A DNA stretch of 64,000 nucleotides from Akkermansia muciniphila. GTDB lineage: Bacteria; Verrucomicrobiota; Verrucomicrobiia; Verrucomicrobiales; DEV007. Shown one piece after another: positions 33,596 to 42,820 of this stretch; positions within the stretch are counted from its first letter, which is position 1, and every line of letters starts with the position of its first letter. The notes below the pieces were generated by a model, which ran no database searches, was not told where the DNA came from, and was given only the letters and a program-made list of their open reading frames with translations. Both the position numbers and the translations under genes were made by a program. The stretch spans positions 62,001 through 126,000 of the forward strand of contig CAMCXS010000003.1 in the NCBI GenBank assembly GCA_945883495.1. Reading direction: 5' to 3'.

Positions 33596-34900
33596 ATGAA
33601 TTCCATCCGCCGCCAAGACGAGCTCACTCGTCGCCGCTTTATGGAAGGCACCGCCAAAACCTTTCTTGGGGTTGGCGCCCTCGGTTTGACGCTTCGTCCC
33701 GGTTCGGCTCAAGCCGGGCTTGGACCGGGCATCCATATTCCCGGTCGTCTCGGCGCCGCCAAGCATGTTATCTACCTCTATATGGGCGGAGGGATGACCC
33801 ATCTTGATACGTTCGATCCGAAGCCGGGCCACGAGAACCAAGGGACCACTCGAGTCATCAATACCAACGTCGATGGCATCCGCATCTCAGAATATCTCCC
33901 ATCTTTAGCACAACACGCGGACAAGATGGCGATTGTCAACTCGTTGACTTCAACGGCAGGGGCACACCAGCCGGCGAATTACCTCATGCATACCAGCTAT
34001 GAGGAGCGAGCCACGATTCGTCACCCGGGAATTGGGGCTTGGCTTCTTAAGTTTAATGGTCGACTGAATCCAAATCTGCCAGGATCTGTCTTCATCGGCA
34101 GCGACAGCCGCAACAATGGAGGCGGGGGCTTCTTTGAGCCCGAGTACGAGCCTCTGGCGATCAATGACCCAAACGGTGGCCTGAAGAATTCAAGAATTCG
34201 CGGCATGAGTCCGGAGACGTTTTCCCACCGTCTGGATCTCGCGAGCCGTTTTGACGCTGAATTCCAACAGCAATATAATCTCCGCGAGGTGCGCGCGTAT
34301 ACGCAAATGTATGACGAGGCGGTGCGAATTATGGCGAGCCGTGATTTGGCTGCTTTCGATCTTTCCAAGGAATCCGATGCCATTCGTGAGGAATATGGTA
34401 AGGATGCATTTGGCCAAGGCTGCCTCTTGGCCCGTCGGTTGATCGAGCACGACGTTCGTGCCGTTGAGGTGAGTTTTGGCGGTTGGGACATGCACAACAA
34501 TGTTTTCGTGGCCGCTCCTGAACGTTGCGCCGTGCTCGACAAAGCCGTGGCAGCTTTGCTTTCGGACTTGCATGTTCGTGGCAAGCTCAACGAAACGCTC
34601 ATCGTTCTCACTACGGAATTCGGCCGCACGCCTCGAATCAATCAGAACGAAGGGCGCGACCACTATCCGAAGGCGTTCAGCTCCGTGCTCATGGGGGGCT
34701 GCGTCAAAACGGGGCTTGTGTATGGCAAAACCGACGCTGGCGGCGAGGAGGTCGTGGAGAACCCGGTGAGCATCGCAAACTTCAACGCCACGATCGCCCA
34801 CGCACTCGGATTGCCCCTGGATCACGTGCTCTACAGTCCGAGCAAGCGGCCCTTCACGGTTGCGGACAAGGGCAAACCGGTGTTGGATCTCCTGGCTTGA
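33596..34900 (+). CDS. Tat-exported DUF1501 (sulfatase-like fold) protein
   Basis: 434 residues. The N-terminus carries a twin-arginine signal (TRRRFMEGTAKTFLGVGAL). The body matches DUF1501, distantly related to alkaline-phosphatase/sulfatase-fold enzymes: HVIYLYMGGGMTHLDTFDPK early, VEVSFGGWDMHNN in the middle, and LTTEFGRTPRIN followed by GRDHYPKAFS late. Those Asp/His clusters are candidate metal sites. It is the standard partner of the preceding DUF1549/DUF1553 gene and probably acts with it outside the cytoplasm. It is complete in length for the family. Confidence 0.92.
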   Translation: MNSIRRQDELTRRRFMEGTAKTFLGVGALGLTLRPGSAQAGLGPGIHIPGRLGAAKHVIYLYMGGGMTHLDTFDPKPGHENQGTTRVINTNVDGIRISEYLPSLAQHADKMAIVNSLTSTAGAHQPANYLMHTSYEERATIRHPGIGAWLLKFNGRLNPNLPGSVFIGSDSRNNGGGGFFEPEYEPLAINDPNGGLKNSRIRGMSPETFSHRLDLASRFDAEFQQQYNLREVRAYTQMYDEAVRIMASRDLAAFDLSKESDAIREEYGKDAFGQGCLLARRLIEHDVRAVEVSFGGWDMHNNVFVAAPERCAVLDKAVAALLSDLHVRGKLNETLIVLTTEFGRTPRINQNEGRDHYPKAFSSVLMGGCVKTGLVYGKTDAGGEEVVENPVSIANFNATIAHALGLPLDHVLYSPSKRPFTVADKGKPVLDLLA

Positions 34901-34946
34901 CGCTTCCGGTTTGGTGTTCGGCGGTGGGCACGCCGTTCCACTCCGT

Positions 34947-35462
34947 ATGCCGCGCCCCAAAACTCCCAAACGCAAGAAAGCGCCCTTTCGTCCTCCGGCG
35001 AAGCGATACCGGACGCATGTTTTGAACGCGCAGCTCGACGAGGCTTATCGATCGTTTTGTGGCGAAGGGCTGACGGCGACCAAGCGGCGCCTCGAGGTCA
35101 ATCCATCGCCGTTGGCGCAGGCATTCCTCCTAGCGATCCGGATTGAGTGCGCGAATCGCCGGGCCAAACGTCGCAAAAACCGGGCGGAAGCGCAACTTTA
35201 CCGGGAAAAGCGGCAGCTCATCACGGCGTTTATCGAACACGGCCGGGCTCATGGGTTTGACCTGCGAAGAGCCGATTCTGCCGAACCGGGCCAACCTCAC
35301 GTGCTTTACGCCTATCTGCCCGGTTGTGAGCAGATCTCCTGGCATACTTCGCTAGGGGGGATCGAGCTGCCGCTGGAAGTTGGAGGATGGGACGGGAAGT
35401 CCTGCTCCACCTTAGCTAAGCTCGAGCGGGCCGTACAGCATGCCTTTCCCGGCTCGCGGTAG
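34947..35462 (+). CDS. Basic protein of unknown function
   Basis: 171 residues from the ATG at 34947. The N-terminal 25 residues are strongly basic and Pro-rich (MPRPKTPKRKKAPFRPPAKR), followed by a helical segment with CANRRAKRRKNRAEAQLYR and a mixed C-terminal part (LYAYLPGCEQISWHTSLGG). It could bind nucleic acid, but no named domain is recognised. The frame stays open upstream to 34860, where it would overlap the DUF1501 gene; the extension has no domain character. The convergent membrane protein gene ends 2 bp away. Confidence 0.6.
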   Translation: MPRPKTPKRKKAPFRPPAKRYRTHVLNAQLDEAYRSFCGEGLTATKRRLEVNPSPLAQAFLLAIRIECANRRAKRRKNRAEAQLYREKRQLITAFIEHGRAHGFDLRRADSAEPGQPHVLYAYLPGCEQISWHTSLGGIELPLEVGGWDGKSCSTLAKLERAVQHAFPGSR

Positions 35463-35464
35463 GT

Positions 35465-36004
35465 TTAATGGCGACCCGCCGCCTTTCGGTTTGGCCTTCG
35501 TTCGTCCTCAATGTCCACGGAAGTGCCGAGGGCAGCTTCGTAGGCTTGGTGGAGGCGGAACGTTTGTTGGGCCGCGAGTTTCTGTCCGACTTTCGCCATG
35601 AGGTAGAGGCCGAGCGCAATCCCAAGTGAGCCGCTGAAAACCCAGAGACCCCAGGCGGTCATGCCGAGCGAATGTTGGCAAACACCGAGGATCCCGGAGA
35701 AGAGGGCGATGGAGGTGATGATCAGGCCGGTGTAGAGGTAGAATGACCAAAATTCGGCATTGGGGCCATAGATTCCGTGGACGAGAGTTCCCCCGTTCGG
35801 GTTCGCTTCCAGGCTGAGGGTGAGCCGGGGTGACCAGAATTTTCGCTCGCTCTCGGGGATGCGGACGCAAATGAACTCGGGAAACAACTTCACTTCGAAG
35901 TTGGTGCCGGATTCGCGAATCTTGCGGATGAGCTGCGCCTGAATGGTGGGTTCGTCCATTGGAATGATTTGGCTGAAACGCGGGCGGACGAAAAAGCTGC
36001 TCAT
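35465..36004 (-). CDS. Two-helix membrane protein of unknown function
   Basis: 179 residues. A soluble N-terminal part (about 1-85) contains FEVKLFPEFICVRIPESERKF. Two transmembrane helices follow at about 87-110 (SFYLYTGLIITSIALFSGIL) and 118-140 (GMTAWGLWVFSGSLGIALGLYL). A charged C-terminal tail ends the protein. I do not recognise a family. The alternative start at residue 16 (MDEPTIQAQ) is possible. The 132 bp upstream are shared with the divergent L,D-transpeptidase gene. Confidence 0.6.
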   Translation of the reverse strand: MSSFFVRPRFSQIIPMDEPTIQAQLIRKIRESGTNFEVKLFPEFICVRIPESERKFWSPRLTLSLEANPNGGTLVHGIYGPNAEFWSFYLYTGLIITSIALFSGILGVCQHSLGMTAWGLWVFSGSLGIALGLYLMAKVGQKLAAQQTFRLHQAYEAALGTSVDIEDERRPNRKAAGRH

Positions 36005-36136
36005 GGTGGCCTCATTTCATAAATTCTGGAGCTCGCCGTCAATCCGGCATTCCGGTTTGGGGGATCGGTGCTCGTGCCCTGCAAGGGACGTGTGAAAAGT
36101 TGGTGACAGGTGGCAGACCGACTTTTTAAATGAACC

Positions 36137-36895
36137 GTGAAGCGATGGCGGCAGGCTTTGTTTGCCTGGTTGATTCTACTTGGCATGACGATCGGAGACA
36201 CGCAGGGCCAGGGGCTGTATCCCGGCGGAGGCAGTCCCGTCCCCAGCCAGGCACCGGATCGTGCGCAGCAAGCGCAGTCTCGCGTCCGGCCGCTGCTGGA
36301 ACCTGAGCTGATCCGTCTTGGCCTGAAATGGGGGGATCCCGTCTTTCTCCGGGCGTTCAAGGAGAGTGCGGAGATGGAGCTCTGGATGCAGCCGGAGCCG
36401 GATAAATTGTTCGTTCTGGTGCGGAACTACCGGGTAGCCGCCATGTCAGGAGAGCTCGGACCCAAACTCGCCGAAGGCGACGGGCAGACTCCAGAAGGGT
36501 TTTACGAAGTGAAGCCGCGCGGCCTCAATCCGAAGAGTCACTATCACCTCGCTTTCAACATCGGATATCCCAACTCTTACGATCTCGCCCACGGCCGCAC
36601 CGGGAGTTTCATTATGGTGCACGGCTCGCGGGTGTCGATCGGGTGTTTTGCGATGACGAACGACTCGATCGAGCAGATTTACTGTCTGGTGGAAGCCGCC
36701 TTGGAACGAGGGCAGGCCGCGGTGCCGATTCATTGTTTTCCGTTCCGAATGACGGCGGAGCGGATGGCTCTTGCCCTGGAATCGCCCTGGTTCGGGTTTT
36801 GGACGCAACTGCACGCGGGATACATCGCCTTTGAAGCCAAGCGGTTCCCACCGGTCATGGCAGTGCGCCGGAAGCGATACCTGATCCAACCGTAA
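36137..36895 (+). CDS. Secreted YafK-type L,D-transpeptidase
   Basis: 252 residues, GTG start, signal peptide at residues 1-25 (WRQALFAWLILLGMTIG). The YkuD/YafK catalytic motif is intact: His162 in IMVHGSRVSIG and the nucleophile Cys170 in SIGCFAMTND. The YafK-branch features DPVFLRAFKE and EGDGQTPEGFYEV are also present. These enzymes make 3-3 or protein cross-links in peptidoglycan, or cleave them as YafK/DpaA does. A role in cross-linking is of interest because the class A PBP at 2652 seems to have lost its transpeptidase residues. An ABM gene ends 13 bp downstream on the other strand. Confidence 0.9.
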   Translation: MKRWRQALFAWLILLGMTIGDTQGQGLYPGGGSPVPSQAPDRAQQAQSRVRPLLEPELIRLGLKWGDPVFLRAFKESAEMELWMQPEPDKLFVLVRNYRVAAMSGELGPKLAEGDGQTPEGFYEVKPRGLNPKSHYHLAFNIGYPNSYDLAHGRTGSFIMVHGSRVSIGCFAMTNDSIEQIYCLVEAALERGQAAVPIHCFPFRMTAERMALALESPWFGFWTQLHAGYIAFEAKRFPPVMAVRRKRYLIQP

Positions 36896-36908
36896 AATGG
36901 AGGTCGAC

Positions 36909-37190
36909 TCAGGGCAGCAGGTATCGTCCCGATTCCTTCTTCGCGATCAGGCTGTCCGAGGCCGCTTTCCAGGCGGCGAAGTGGGCGGTTTGCTTGTGGG
37001 CGGCGAAGGCGGCGTCGTCGTCGTAGAGTTCGCAGATCGCGAATTTGTCGGGATCATCGATGTGGCGGGACCACTCCCAGCGGTGACAGGTGGCCTCCTC
37101 GCGGGAGTGATGGGCGTTTGCTTCGAGGGCCGGGATCAGGTCTTGGCCCCGGCCGGGGTGGCATTCGATGAGGACGACTACGGCGAGCAC
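36909..37190 (-). CDS. Antibiotic-biosynthesis-monooxygenase (ABM) domain protein
   Basis: 93 residues forming one ferredoxin-like ABM unit: a first strand MLAVVVLIECHPGRGQDL, a helix, then HRWEWSRHIDDPDKFAICEL and the second helix HKQTAHFAAWKAA. Small ABM proteins include quinol monooxygenase YgiN and many with no defined reaction. It lies between the convergent L,D-transpeptidase gene and the divergent carboxypeptidase gene; a longer frame crosses it on the other strand but is not coding there. A second, different ABM gene occurs at 43783. Confidence 0.82.
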   Translation of the reverse strand: MLAVVVLIECHPGRGQDLIPALEANAHHSREEATCHRWEWSRHIDDPDKFAICELYDDDAAFAAHKQTAHFAAWKAASDSLIAKKESGRYLLP

Positions 37191-37292
37191 GAACGCACGT
37201 TGGCGTGGTTCCGGAGCTTGACAATCTCAAGCTGGGTTAAAATGTTAACGGGGGCCATTGGGCCTGCCTGTTCTTCGCTCATTGGGATGACC

Positions 37293-38447
37293 ATGAAACC
37301 GTTCGCGCGCCGTTTGTTCCGTTGTTTGCCGTTGTGGCTCTGGCTCTTGGCCCCGCTTGCGGCGGTGGAACCCGAGTCCTCCGCGGACGTCGGTCCTGGC
37401 GGAATCCCCATGCTGGTTCGTCCTGGCGTGCCGGTGACTCCGGCCAAGCAGGAGCCGATCGACCCGAAGGATCCGCTGGCGGCTGAGAAGACGAAGCTTC
37501 GTGAATGGGAGAAATCGCTGAATCTGACGGCGGATTCGCTGGCGGGACGGATCAAGGCGCTGGCGGAAAGGGAACAGTTGCTGCGCGAACAGGAACGGGC
37601 TTTGAAGAGCCGGGAGGAGTCCGTGGAGGCGCGGGAAGCGGCGGTTTCCGCACGGGAAGCCTTGTTGCGCAGCCGCGAAACGATGGCGCCGGCGAAGCCT
37701 TGGTCCGGGGGCTCGGCCCCGGCGGTGGTCGGCCGGCACGCGATCGTGATCGATGCGGAGAACGGCCGGATTTTGCATGAGAAGAATGCGCGCACGGCGG
37801 CGTCGGTGGCCAGCACGCAGAAACTGATGACGGCTTTGATCGTCGTGGAGGCGGGAGCACTGGACAAAATGGTGACGGTGGCGGAAGCGGACACCGATGT
37901 GGAACCGTCCGTGCTCGGGTTTCGTGCCGGGGAGAGCTACAAGCGGTTGGATCTGCTGAAATGGCTCCTGGTTCGATCCGGGAATGACGTGGCCAAGGCT
38001 TTGGCTCGGGATAACGCGGGTTCTGAGGCGGCCTTCGCGGACAAGATGAACGCCAAGGCGTTGGAGCTCGGGATGACGAATTCTCACTTCGTAAATCCGC
38101 ATGGCCTGACCGCGCCCGGCCAACATTCGTGCGCCCGGGACATGGCCTTGCTGGCGTGGGCCTGTTATCAGAACCCGATCATCCGGGAGTGCGTCTCTTT
38201 GAAGACGTTCTCGCTGAAACTCGATCATGGCCCGGTGCGGGAGGCGGTGAACACGAACCGCGTCTTGCGTCAATTTTCCGCCTGCAACGGGATGAAGACG
38301 GGATTTACGAACGCGGCCGGATCATGCCTGATCACGAGCGCAGAGAAGGACGGACGGAAGCGGATTTGCGTGATGCTCGGCAGCACCGGCAGTTGGTGTG
38401 CGAAGGACTCGGAGAAGCTGTTGGAGTGGGCGTTGGCGAACGATTGA
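37293..38447 (+). CDS. D-alanyl-D-alanine carboxypeptidase, peptidase S11 (DacA-like)
   Basis: 384 residues from the ATG at 37293; 37287 is an alternative ATG. A signal peptide (LFRCLPLWLWLLAPLAA) is followed by a coiled-coil spacer of about 80 residues rich in Arg/Glu, unusual for DacA proteins, and then the S11 domain. All three active-site motifs are present: STQK at 174-177, SGN at 229-231 and KTG at 335-337. The enzyme trims the terminal D-Ala from peptidoglycan stem peptides, producing the tetrapeptides used by L,D-transpeptidases, one of which is encoded just upstream. The frame stays open upstream to 36897, antisense to the ABM gene, and I reject that extension. Confidence 0.93.
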   Translation: MKPFARRLFRCLPLWLWLLAPLAAVEPESSADVGPGGIPMLVRPGVPVTPAKQEPIDPKDPLAAEKTKLREWEKSLNLTADSLAGRIKALAEREQLLREQERALKSREESVEAREAAVSAREALLRSRETMAPAKPWSGGSAPAVVGRHAIVIDAENGRILHEKNARTAASVASTQKLMTALIVVEAGALDKMVTVAEADTDVEPSVLGFRAGESYKRLDLLKWLLVRSGNDVAKALARDNAGSEAAFADKMNAKALELGMTNSHFVNPHGLTAPGQHSCARDMALLAWACYQNPIIRECVSLKTFSLKLDHGPVREAVNTNRVLRQFSACNGMKTGFTNAAGSCLITSAEKDGRKRICVMLGSTGSWCAKDSEKLLEWALAND

Positions 38448-38457
38448 GGGCTTCCGC

Positions 38458-39069
38458 TCAATCCACAAACGTTGGGTGAACGGAGAGCGCCCGTTCCAAA
38501 AGACGCATGTAGCGGGAGCGGGAGATGTCTTCGCAGCCGAACTGTTTCAAATGCGGCGTGCTCCATTGCGTGTCGAGCAGGGTGAACCCGCGATCCCTCA
38601 TCCGCTCCACCAAATGGACGAGGGCTACTTTGGACGCGTCCGCGACGCGGCTGAACATCGATTCGCCGAAAAAGGCTCCGCCGAGGGCGACGCCGTAGAG
38701 TCCGCCGACGAGCTGGCCGTCCTGCCAAGTCTCGACCGAGTGAGCGTAGCCCATTTCAAAGAGGCGATGATAGCTGCGGACGATCGCGCGATCGATCCAG
38801 GTGGAGGGCCGATCCGCGCAACCGGCCATGGTTTCGAGAAAAGCGTGGTTGATCCGGACCTCGAACGGATTTTTCTTGAGGATGCGTTTCAAACCGTGAG
38901 GCACGTGAAACGTATCGAGAGGGATGACGCCGCGCGGGTCGGGAGAAAACCAAGCGATCTCGCCGTCATGCATCGCCATCGGGAAGACGCCGAGCTGATA
39001 GGCCTTCAGGAGGAATTCCGGCTCGATCTCGTTGAATTCAGACTCGCAGCCTGGAAGTTTGGGTTCCAT
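38458..39069 (-). CDS. aat: Leucyl/phenylalanyl-tRNA-protein transferase
   Basis: 204 residues from the ATG at 39069. Aat adds Leu or Phe to proteins with basic N-termini, marking them for ClpSAP degradation. Conserved family blocks are present: FLLKAYQLGVFPM, WFSPDPRGVIPLD, VRINHAFLETM, YGVALGGAFFGESMFS and LLDTQWSTPHLKQFG. The frame continues upstream to 39333, but that part is antisense to yceD. aat and yceD thus start 36 bp apart on opposite strands and must share a compact promoter region. It converges with the carboxypeptidase gene, 10 bp apart. Confidence 0.95.
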   Translation of the reverse strand: MEPKLPGCESEFNEIEPEFLLKAYQLGVFPMAMHDGEIAWFSPDPRGVIPLDTFHVPHGLKRILKKNPFEVRINHAFLETMAGCADRPSTWIDRAIVRSYHRLFEMGYAHSVETWQDGQLVGGLYGVALGGAFFGESMFSRVADASKVALVHLVERMRDRGFTLLDTQWSTPHLKQFGCEDISRSRYMRLLERALSVHPTFVD

Positions 39070-39105
39070 GACAACTTTGACTGCAACACAGTCCCACAGC
39101 ATGCG

Positions 39106-39603
39106 ATGAGAATCAATCTTAGAGAGATCCCAGAAGAGGGGTTGGAACTGAGCGGAGAAATCGTTGAGGATATTTTCCAGCTCACGCCCGACCATCCGCA
39201 GCCGGCCGGGCCGGTGCGCTACGATTTGCACGTGGAGATCGTGGGAGAGACGGTGGTGGTGCGTGGCACGTTGGAGGCGGACTTTGAGATGACCTGCGTG
39301 CGCTGCCTGGACCCGTTCCGGTTCCGGGTCCACTTGCCGGACGCGCTCTTCGCCGAAGAGATTGAGGGACAGGAAACCATCGACTTGACGGAATCAGTAC
39401 GGGAGGATATTCTCCTCGCCCTTCCGGATCACCCTCATTGTGAGGAAGCTCATCCGCCGAGGAATTGTCCGGCGCAAGGCTTGTTCGAGGCGCCGGAGGA
39501 CCCGGCGGAAGGCAAACCAGGACACGGCTCAAGCGGCTCACAAGGCGGCCTACGCCCCTGGGCAGATCTGGAAGGATTTGAGCCCAATTCGCCCGGCGGT
39601 TGA
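39106..39603 (+). CDS. yceD: DUF177 / YceD-family protein
   Basis: 165 residues. YceD-type proteins are linked to 23S rRNA accumulation in bacteria and plants and almost always precede rpmF, as here (41 bp upstream). The family CxxC (CVRCLDPF, about residues 64-71) and a later Cys pair ([10 protein letters not shown]) are present, with the acidic tract [15 protein letters not shown] between. The start ATG at 39106 gives [12 protein letters not shown], matching the family N-terminus. The last 40 residues are Gly/Pro-rich and probably disordered. Confidence 0.87.
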   Translation: MRINLREIPEEGLELSGEIVEDIFQLTPDHPQPAGPVRYDLHVEIVGETVVVRGTLEADFEMTCVRCLDPFRFRVHLPDALFAEEIEGQETIDLTESVREDILLALPDHPHCEEAHPPRNCPAQGLFEAPEDPAEGKPGHGSSGSQGGLRPWADLEGFEPNSPGG

Positions 39604-39644
39604 ATCCGTCACTCCGCAAATCATCCTCAACCGAATCACCCGTC

Positions 39645-39830
39645 ATGGCAGTACCAAAGCGTCGAACCTCCAAGATGAAGAAGCGCATGCGCCGCGCCGC
39701 GAGCCGCTGGCGTGCCCCGAAGTTCCAATCTTGCCCTGAGTGCGGCAGTTCCAAGCCCGGTCACATCGCTTGTCCTTCTTGTGGTTACTACAAGGATCGC
39801 CAAGTGATCACGGTCGACTTGGAGGCCTGA
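39645..39830 (+). CDS. rpmF: 50S ribosomal protein L32
   Basis: 61 residues starting [19 protein letters not shown], the canonical N-terminus. The zinc-ribbon Cys pairs (CPECGSSK and CPSCGYY) are complete. An upstream in-frame ATG at 39600 would add residues absent from all L32 proteins. The gene sits in the standard yceD-rpmF-plsX-fabH order. Confidence 0.97.
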   Translation: MAVPKRRTSKMKKRMRRAASRWRAPKFQSCPECGSSKPGHIACPSCGYYKDRQVITVDLEA

Positions 39831-39877
39831 GCCGCCCAGCGGTTCCACTCCTCGGCAGCCACTTACCCACTCAAGCG

Positions 39878-40879
39878 GTGAAAATTGCGCTCGACGCCAT
39901 GGGCGGCGACTACGCGCCCGCAGTGACCATCACTGGGGCCAAGCTCGCCTTGGAACGATTTCCGTCGATCAGCCGCCTCTATTTGGTCGGCGACGAGGAT
40001 GCCATCAAAAAAGAGGTGGACGCCCAGCTCTTCGCCGATGCGCGGGTCGAGATTGTCCACGCGCCTGAGGTGGTGGAGATGGGTGAGTCTGGCCTGAAGT
40101 CGGTGAAGCAGAAAAAAAAGTCGTCCATCAATGTGATGGCGGACATGGTGAAAGGGGGCGACGCCCAGGCCATGGTCAGCGCCGGAAACACGGCGGCGAT
40201 GGTGGCTTCTTCCCGGGTGAAATTGCGCTGTCTCGAAGGCGTAGAGATGCCGGGGATCGCGTCGCCGCTCCCCAACGAGCACGGGCCCAACAACATTCTC
40301 GACGCGGGAGCCAACGTTCACGCGAAGCCTTTGCATCTACTTCATTACGCGATCATGGGCAGCGTCTACGCCCGGCACGTCCAGAAGGTGCGAGATCCGC
40401 TCGTCGGGCTGATGTCCGTGGGCGAGGAAGATGAGAAGGGGACGGACTTCACGCGCGAGGTCTTTGCCCTGTTGAAAGAGGCCAAGGGGATCAAATTTAT
40501 TGGTAACGTGGAGGGGCACGACCTGTTTGCCACTCCGTTGCACGTCACGGTTTGCGATGGCTTCACGGGGAACGTGGTGCTGAAATCGTGCGAGGCCACC
40601 GCCAAGATGGTGAGCAAGTATTTGAAGTCCGCCATGAAGGCCAATCCTGTCACGGCGATCGGCGGACTGGTGGCCAAACCGGCTTTCGACTCCGTAAAAC
40701 GGCGCACCAGTTACGACCAAGTCGGGGGCAGCCCCCTTCTGGGAGTGCGGGGCGTCTCGATCATCGGACACGGATCGAGCAACGAGATCGCGATCATGAA
40801 CGCGATTCGGGTTGCGGTGGAGTCAGTTCAGCATGAAGTGAATCCGCAAATCGAAGAGGCCATCGCGGCCTTGCGATAA
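39878..40879 (+). CDS. plsX: Phosphate acyltransferase PlsX
   Basis: 333 residues from the GTG at 39878 (VKIALDAMGGDYAP), the conserved PlsX start; the frame is open further upstream through rpmF but has no homology there. PlsX makes acyl-phosphate from acyl-ACP to begin phospholipid synthesis. Conserved blocks include MVSAGNTAAMVASS, GNVEGHDLF and VCDGFTGNVVLKSCE. It is followed 12 bp later by fabH, the usual pairing of fatty acid initiation and membrane lipid genes. Confidence 0.96.
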   Translation: MKIALDAMGGDYAPAVTITGAKLALERFPSISRLYLVGDEDAIKKEVDAQLFADARVEIVHAPEVVEMGESGLKSVKQKKKSSINVMADMVKGGDAQAMVSAGNTAAMVASSRVKLRCLEGVEMPGIASPLPNEHGPNNILDAGANVHAKPLHLLHYAIMGSVYARHVQKVRDPLVGLMSVGEEDEKGTDFTREVFALLKEAKGIKFIGNVEGHDLFATPLHVTVCDGFTGNVVLKSCEATAKMVSKYLKSAMKANPVTAIGGLVAKPAFDSVKRRTSYDQVGGSPLLGVRGVSIIGHGSSNEIAIMNAIRVAVESVQHEVNPQIEEAIAALR

Positions 40880-40891
40880 GCGATTTTCTTC

Positions 40892-41899
40892 ATGATCGAG
40901 AACGGAAAGTGCAGCGTGGCCATTGCGGGGACGGGGAGCTACACGCCCTCGCGAGTCCTTACGAACGCCGAGTTGGAGAAGATGGTCGATACGTCCGACG
41001 ACTGGATCACGACGCGGACTGGGATCAAAGAACGCCGGATCGCAGCTCCGGGCGAGGCGACGAGTGACATGGCGGTGCGGGCTGCGGAGGCCGCGCTAGA
41101 GGATGCCAAGGTCAAGCCCGAGGAGCTCGACATCATCATCGTGGCTACGGTTTCTCCCGATACCTTCTTCCCGGCCACGGCTTGTTATGTGCAAAGCCGG
41201 TTGGGAGCAAAGCGGGCGACGGCCTTTGACGTGTCCGCCGCCTGTTCGGGATTCCTCTACGCCCTCCAGATTTCCCGGAACTTCATCAACACGGGGCATT
41301 GCGACAAGGTCCTCATCATCGGCGCGGAGAAGCTGAGCAGCATGACCAACTGGGAAGACCGCAACACCTGCGTGCTTTTCGGGGACGGAGCTGGCGCCGC
41401 CGTGCTGGTTTCCAACAAGAATGAGTCGGATCGCGCCCGCCGCGTCCTTTCCACCGTGATGGGGAGCGATGGGGATCAGACCGACATCCTCGTCGTTCCA
41501 GGTGGCGGTTCGAAGTGCCCGATCACGCCGGTGAACGTAGATCAGCGTCTCAACACGATTTCGATGGTGGGACGCGACGTCTATAAATACGCGGTCAATG
41601 CGATGAAGCACGCTTGCGAGGAAGCGCTTTCCGCCGCGGGACTGACCGCAAAGGACGTCTCCATGGTGATCCCGCACCAGGCAAACATTCGCATCATTGA
41701 GGCGATTGTAGACCGGCTCGACATTCCGATGGAGCGGACGTTCATCAACCTGACCAAATATGGGAACACGTCCGCCGCCGCGATCGCGATCGCCCTGGAC
41801 GAGGCGAACCGCACGGGCGCGATCAATCGCGGAGACATCGTATTGCTGGTGGCCTTTGGCGCTGGCTTGACTTGGGCGGCTTCCGTCGTCGAGTGGTGA
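40892..41899 (+). CDS. fabH: Beta-ketoacyl-ACP synthase III
   Basis: 335 residues. FabH condenses acetyl-CoA with malonyl-ACP to start fatty acid synthesis. The catalytic triad is complete: Cys118 in SAACSGFLYAL, His262 in IPHQANIRI and Asn292 in KYGNTSAAA. The N-terminal block TPSRVLTNAELEKMVDTSDD and TGIKERRIA is typical. It lies in the plsX-fabH operon and is followed after 7 bp by a tatD gene. Confidence 0.97.
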   Translation: MIENGKCSVAIAGTGSYTPSRVLTNAELEKMVDTSDDWITTRTGIKERRIAAPGEATSDMAVRAAEAALEDAKVKPEELDIIIVATVSPDTFFPATACYVQSRLGAKRATAFDVSAACSGFLYALQISRNFINTGHCDKVLIIGAEKLSSMTNWEDRNTCVLFGDGAGAAVLVSNKNESDRARRVLSTVMGSDGDQTDILVVPGGGSKCPITPVNVDQRLNTISMVGRDVYKYAVNAMKHACEEALSAAGLTAKDVSMVIPHQANIRIIEAIVDRLDIPMERTFINLTKYGNTSAAAIAIALDEANRTGAINRGDIVLLVAFGAGLTWAASVVEW

Positions 41900-41906
41900 G
41901 CTGGGC

Positions 41907-42704
41907 ATGGACCTGATCGATACCCATGCGCATTTGGCTTCACGCCAATTGGTGGGGGAAACCGGCTCGTTGCTGCATCGCTGCCGGGAAGCTGGAGTGA
42001 CCCAGATCGTCTCGATCGGGACCGAACCGGAAGACAGTGCACGAAACGTCGAACTGGCGGCGGAGAACGAGTGCGTCTACGCCACGGTCGGAGTGCATCC
42101 GTGCTCGGTGCATGAGGTCGGCGAGGACTGGCTGGAGCGGCTCCGGCAGCTATCCCTGTCTCCGAAGGTGGTGGGCCTCGGCGAGATGGGGCTGGATTAC
42201 TATCATCCTCCGCAAGATGGGAGCGAGCCCGAGCAATGGCGCGCCTTGCAGGCAACGTTCTTTGAGGCGCAACTCGCGCTGGCGATCGAGCGGCAGTTGC
42301 CCGTGGTGATCCATCAGCGGGAATCATCGGCGGACGTCTTGGCCATCATGAAAGGGGTGGCCGGCCGGGTGAAAGCCGTGTTCCACTGTTTCGTTGGGAC
42401 CCGTGAGGAGGCGGAAGAGTTGATCGACTTGGGCTTTCACGTCTCCTTTACCGGCGTAGTCACCTACAAGAGCGCCGCGGCGCTGGCGGACTGTGCATCG
42501 GCACTGCCGCTGGAGCGGATCATGTTGGAAACGGATTCACCCTATTTGGCCCCGGTGCCGTTGCGTGGGACACGAAATGAACCCGCGAACGTCCGGCACA
42601 CCGCAGAATTTTTGGCAGCCCGGCGGGGGATGAGCGTGGAGGCGCTCGCGGCGGCGACATCAGCCACCGCTAGGTGTTTTTTTGAGATAAATTCCCTAGT
42701 CTGA
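41907..42704 (+). CDS. tatD: TatD-family metal-dependent hydrolase / deoxyribonuclease
   Basis: 265 residues. The amidohydrolase metal ligands are visible: DTHAHL at the N-terminus, GEMGLDYY near 90, VIHQRES near 130, FHCFVG near 150, and LETDSPYLAPVP near 210. TatD-type enzymes have 3'-5' exonuclease activity, and relatives remove D-amino acids from tRNA. It starts 7 bp after fabH, so it is probably co-transcribed. Full length for the family. Confidence 0.94.
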   Translation: MDLIDTHAHLASRQLVGETGSLLHRCREAGVTQIVSIGTEPEDSARNVELAAENECVYATVGVHPCSVHEVGEDWLERLRQLSLSPKVVGLGEMGLDYYHPPQDGSEPEQWRALQATFFEAQLALAIERQLPVVIHQRESSADVLAIMKGVAGRVKAVFHCFVGTREEAEELIDLGFHVSFTGVVTYKSAAALADCASALPLERIMLETDSPYLAPVPLRGTRNEPANVRHTAEFLAARRGMSVEALAAATSATARCFFEINSLV

Positions 42705-42820
42705 GTCAAAAATTTATTTGCGCCAAGGTTGGAATTCATGTGTGATTGGCCTTGCTGCGCGCAGGGCTCCACCCAGTCATCCTGCCCTCGTGGAGCGAGT
42801 CGCGTATTAGGAGCCACCGC

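Noticed and set aside
36897-37292. An N-terminal extension of the D,D-carboxypeptidase
   Set aside because: The stretch is antisense to a real ABM-domain gene, and the signal peptide begins only at 37293.
38398-39105. An N-terminal extension of YceD covering aat
   Set aside because: It is antisense to the conserved Aat protein. The YceD family start is at 39106.
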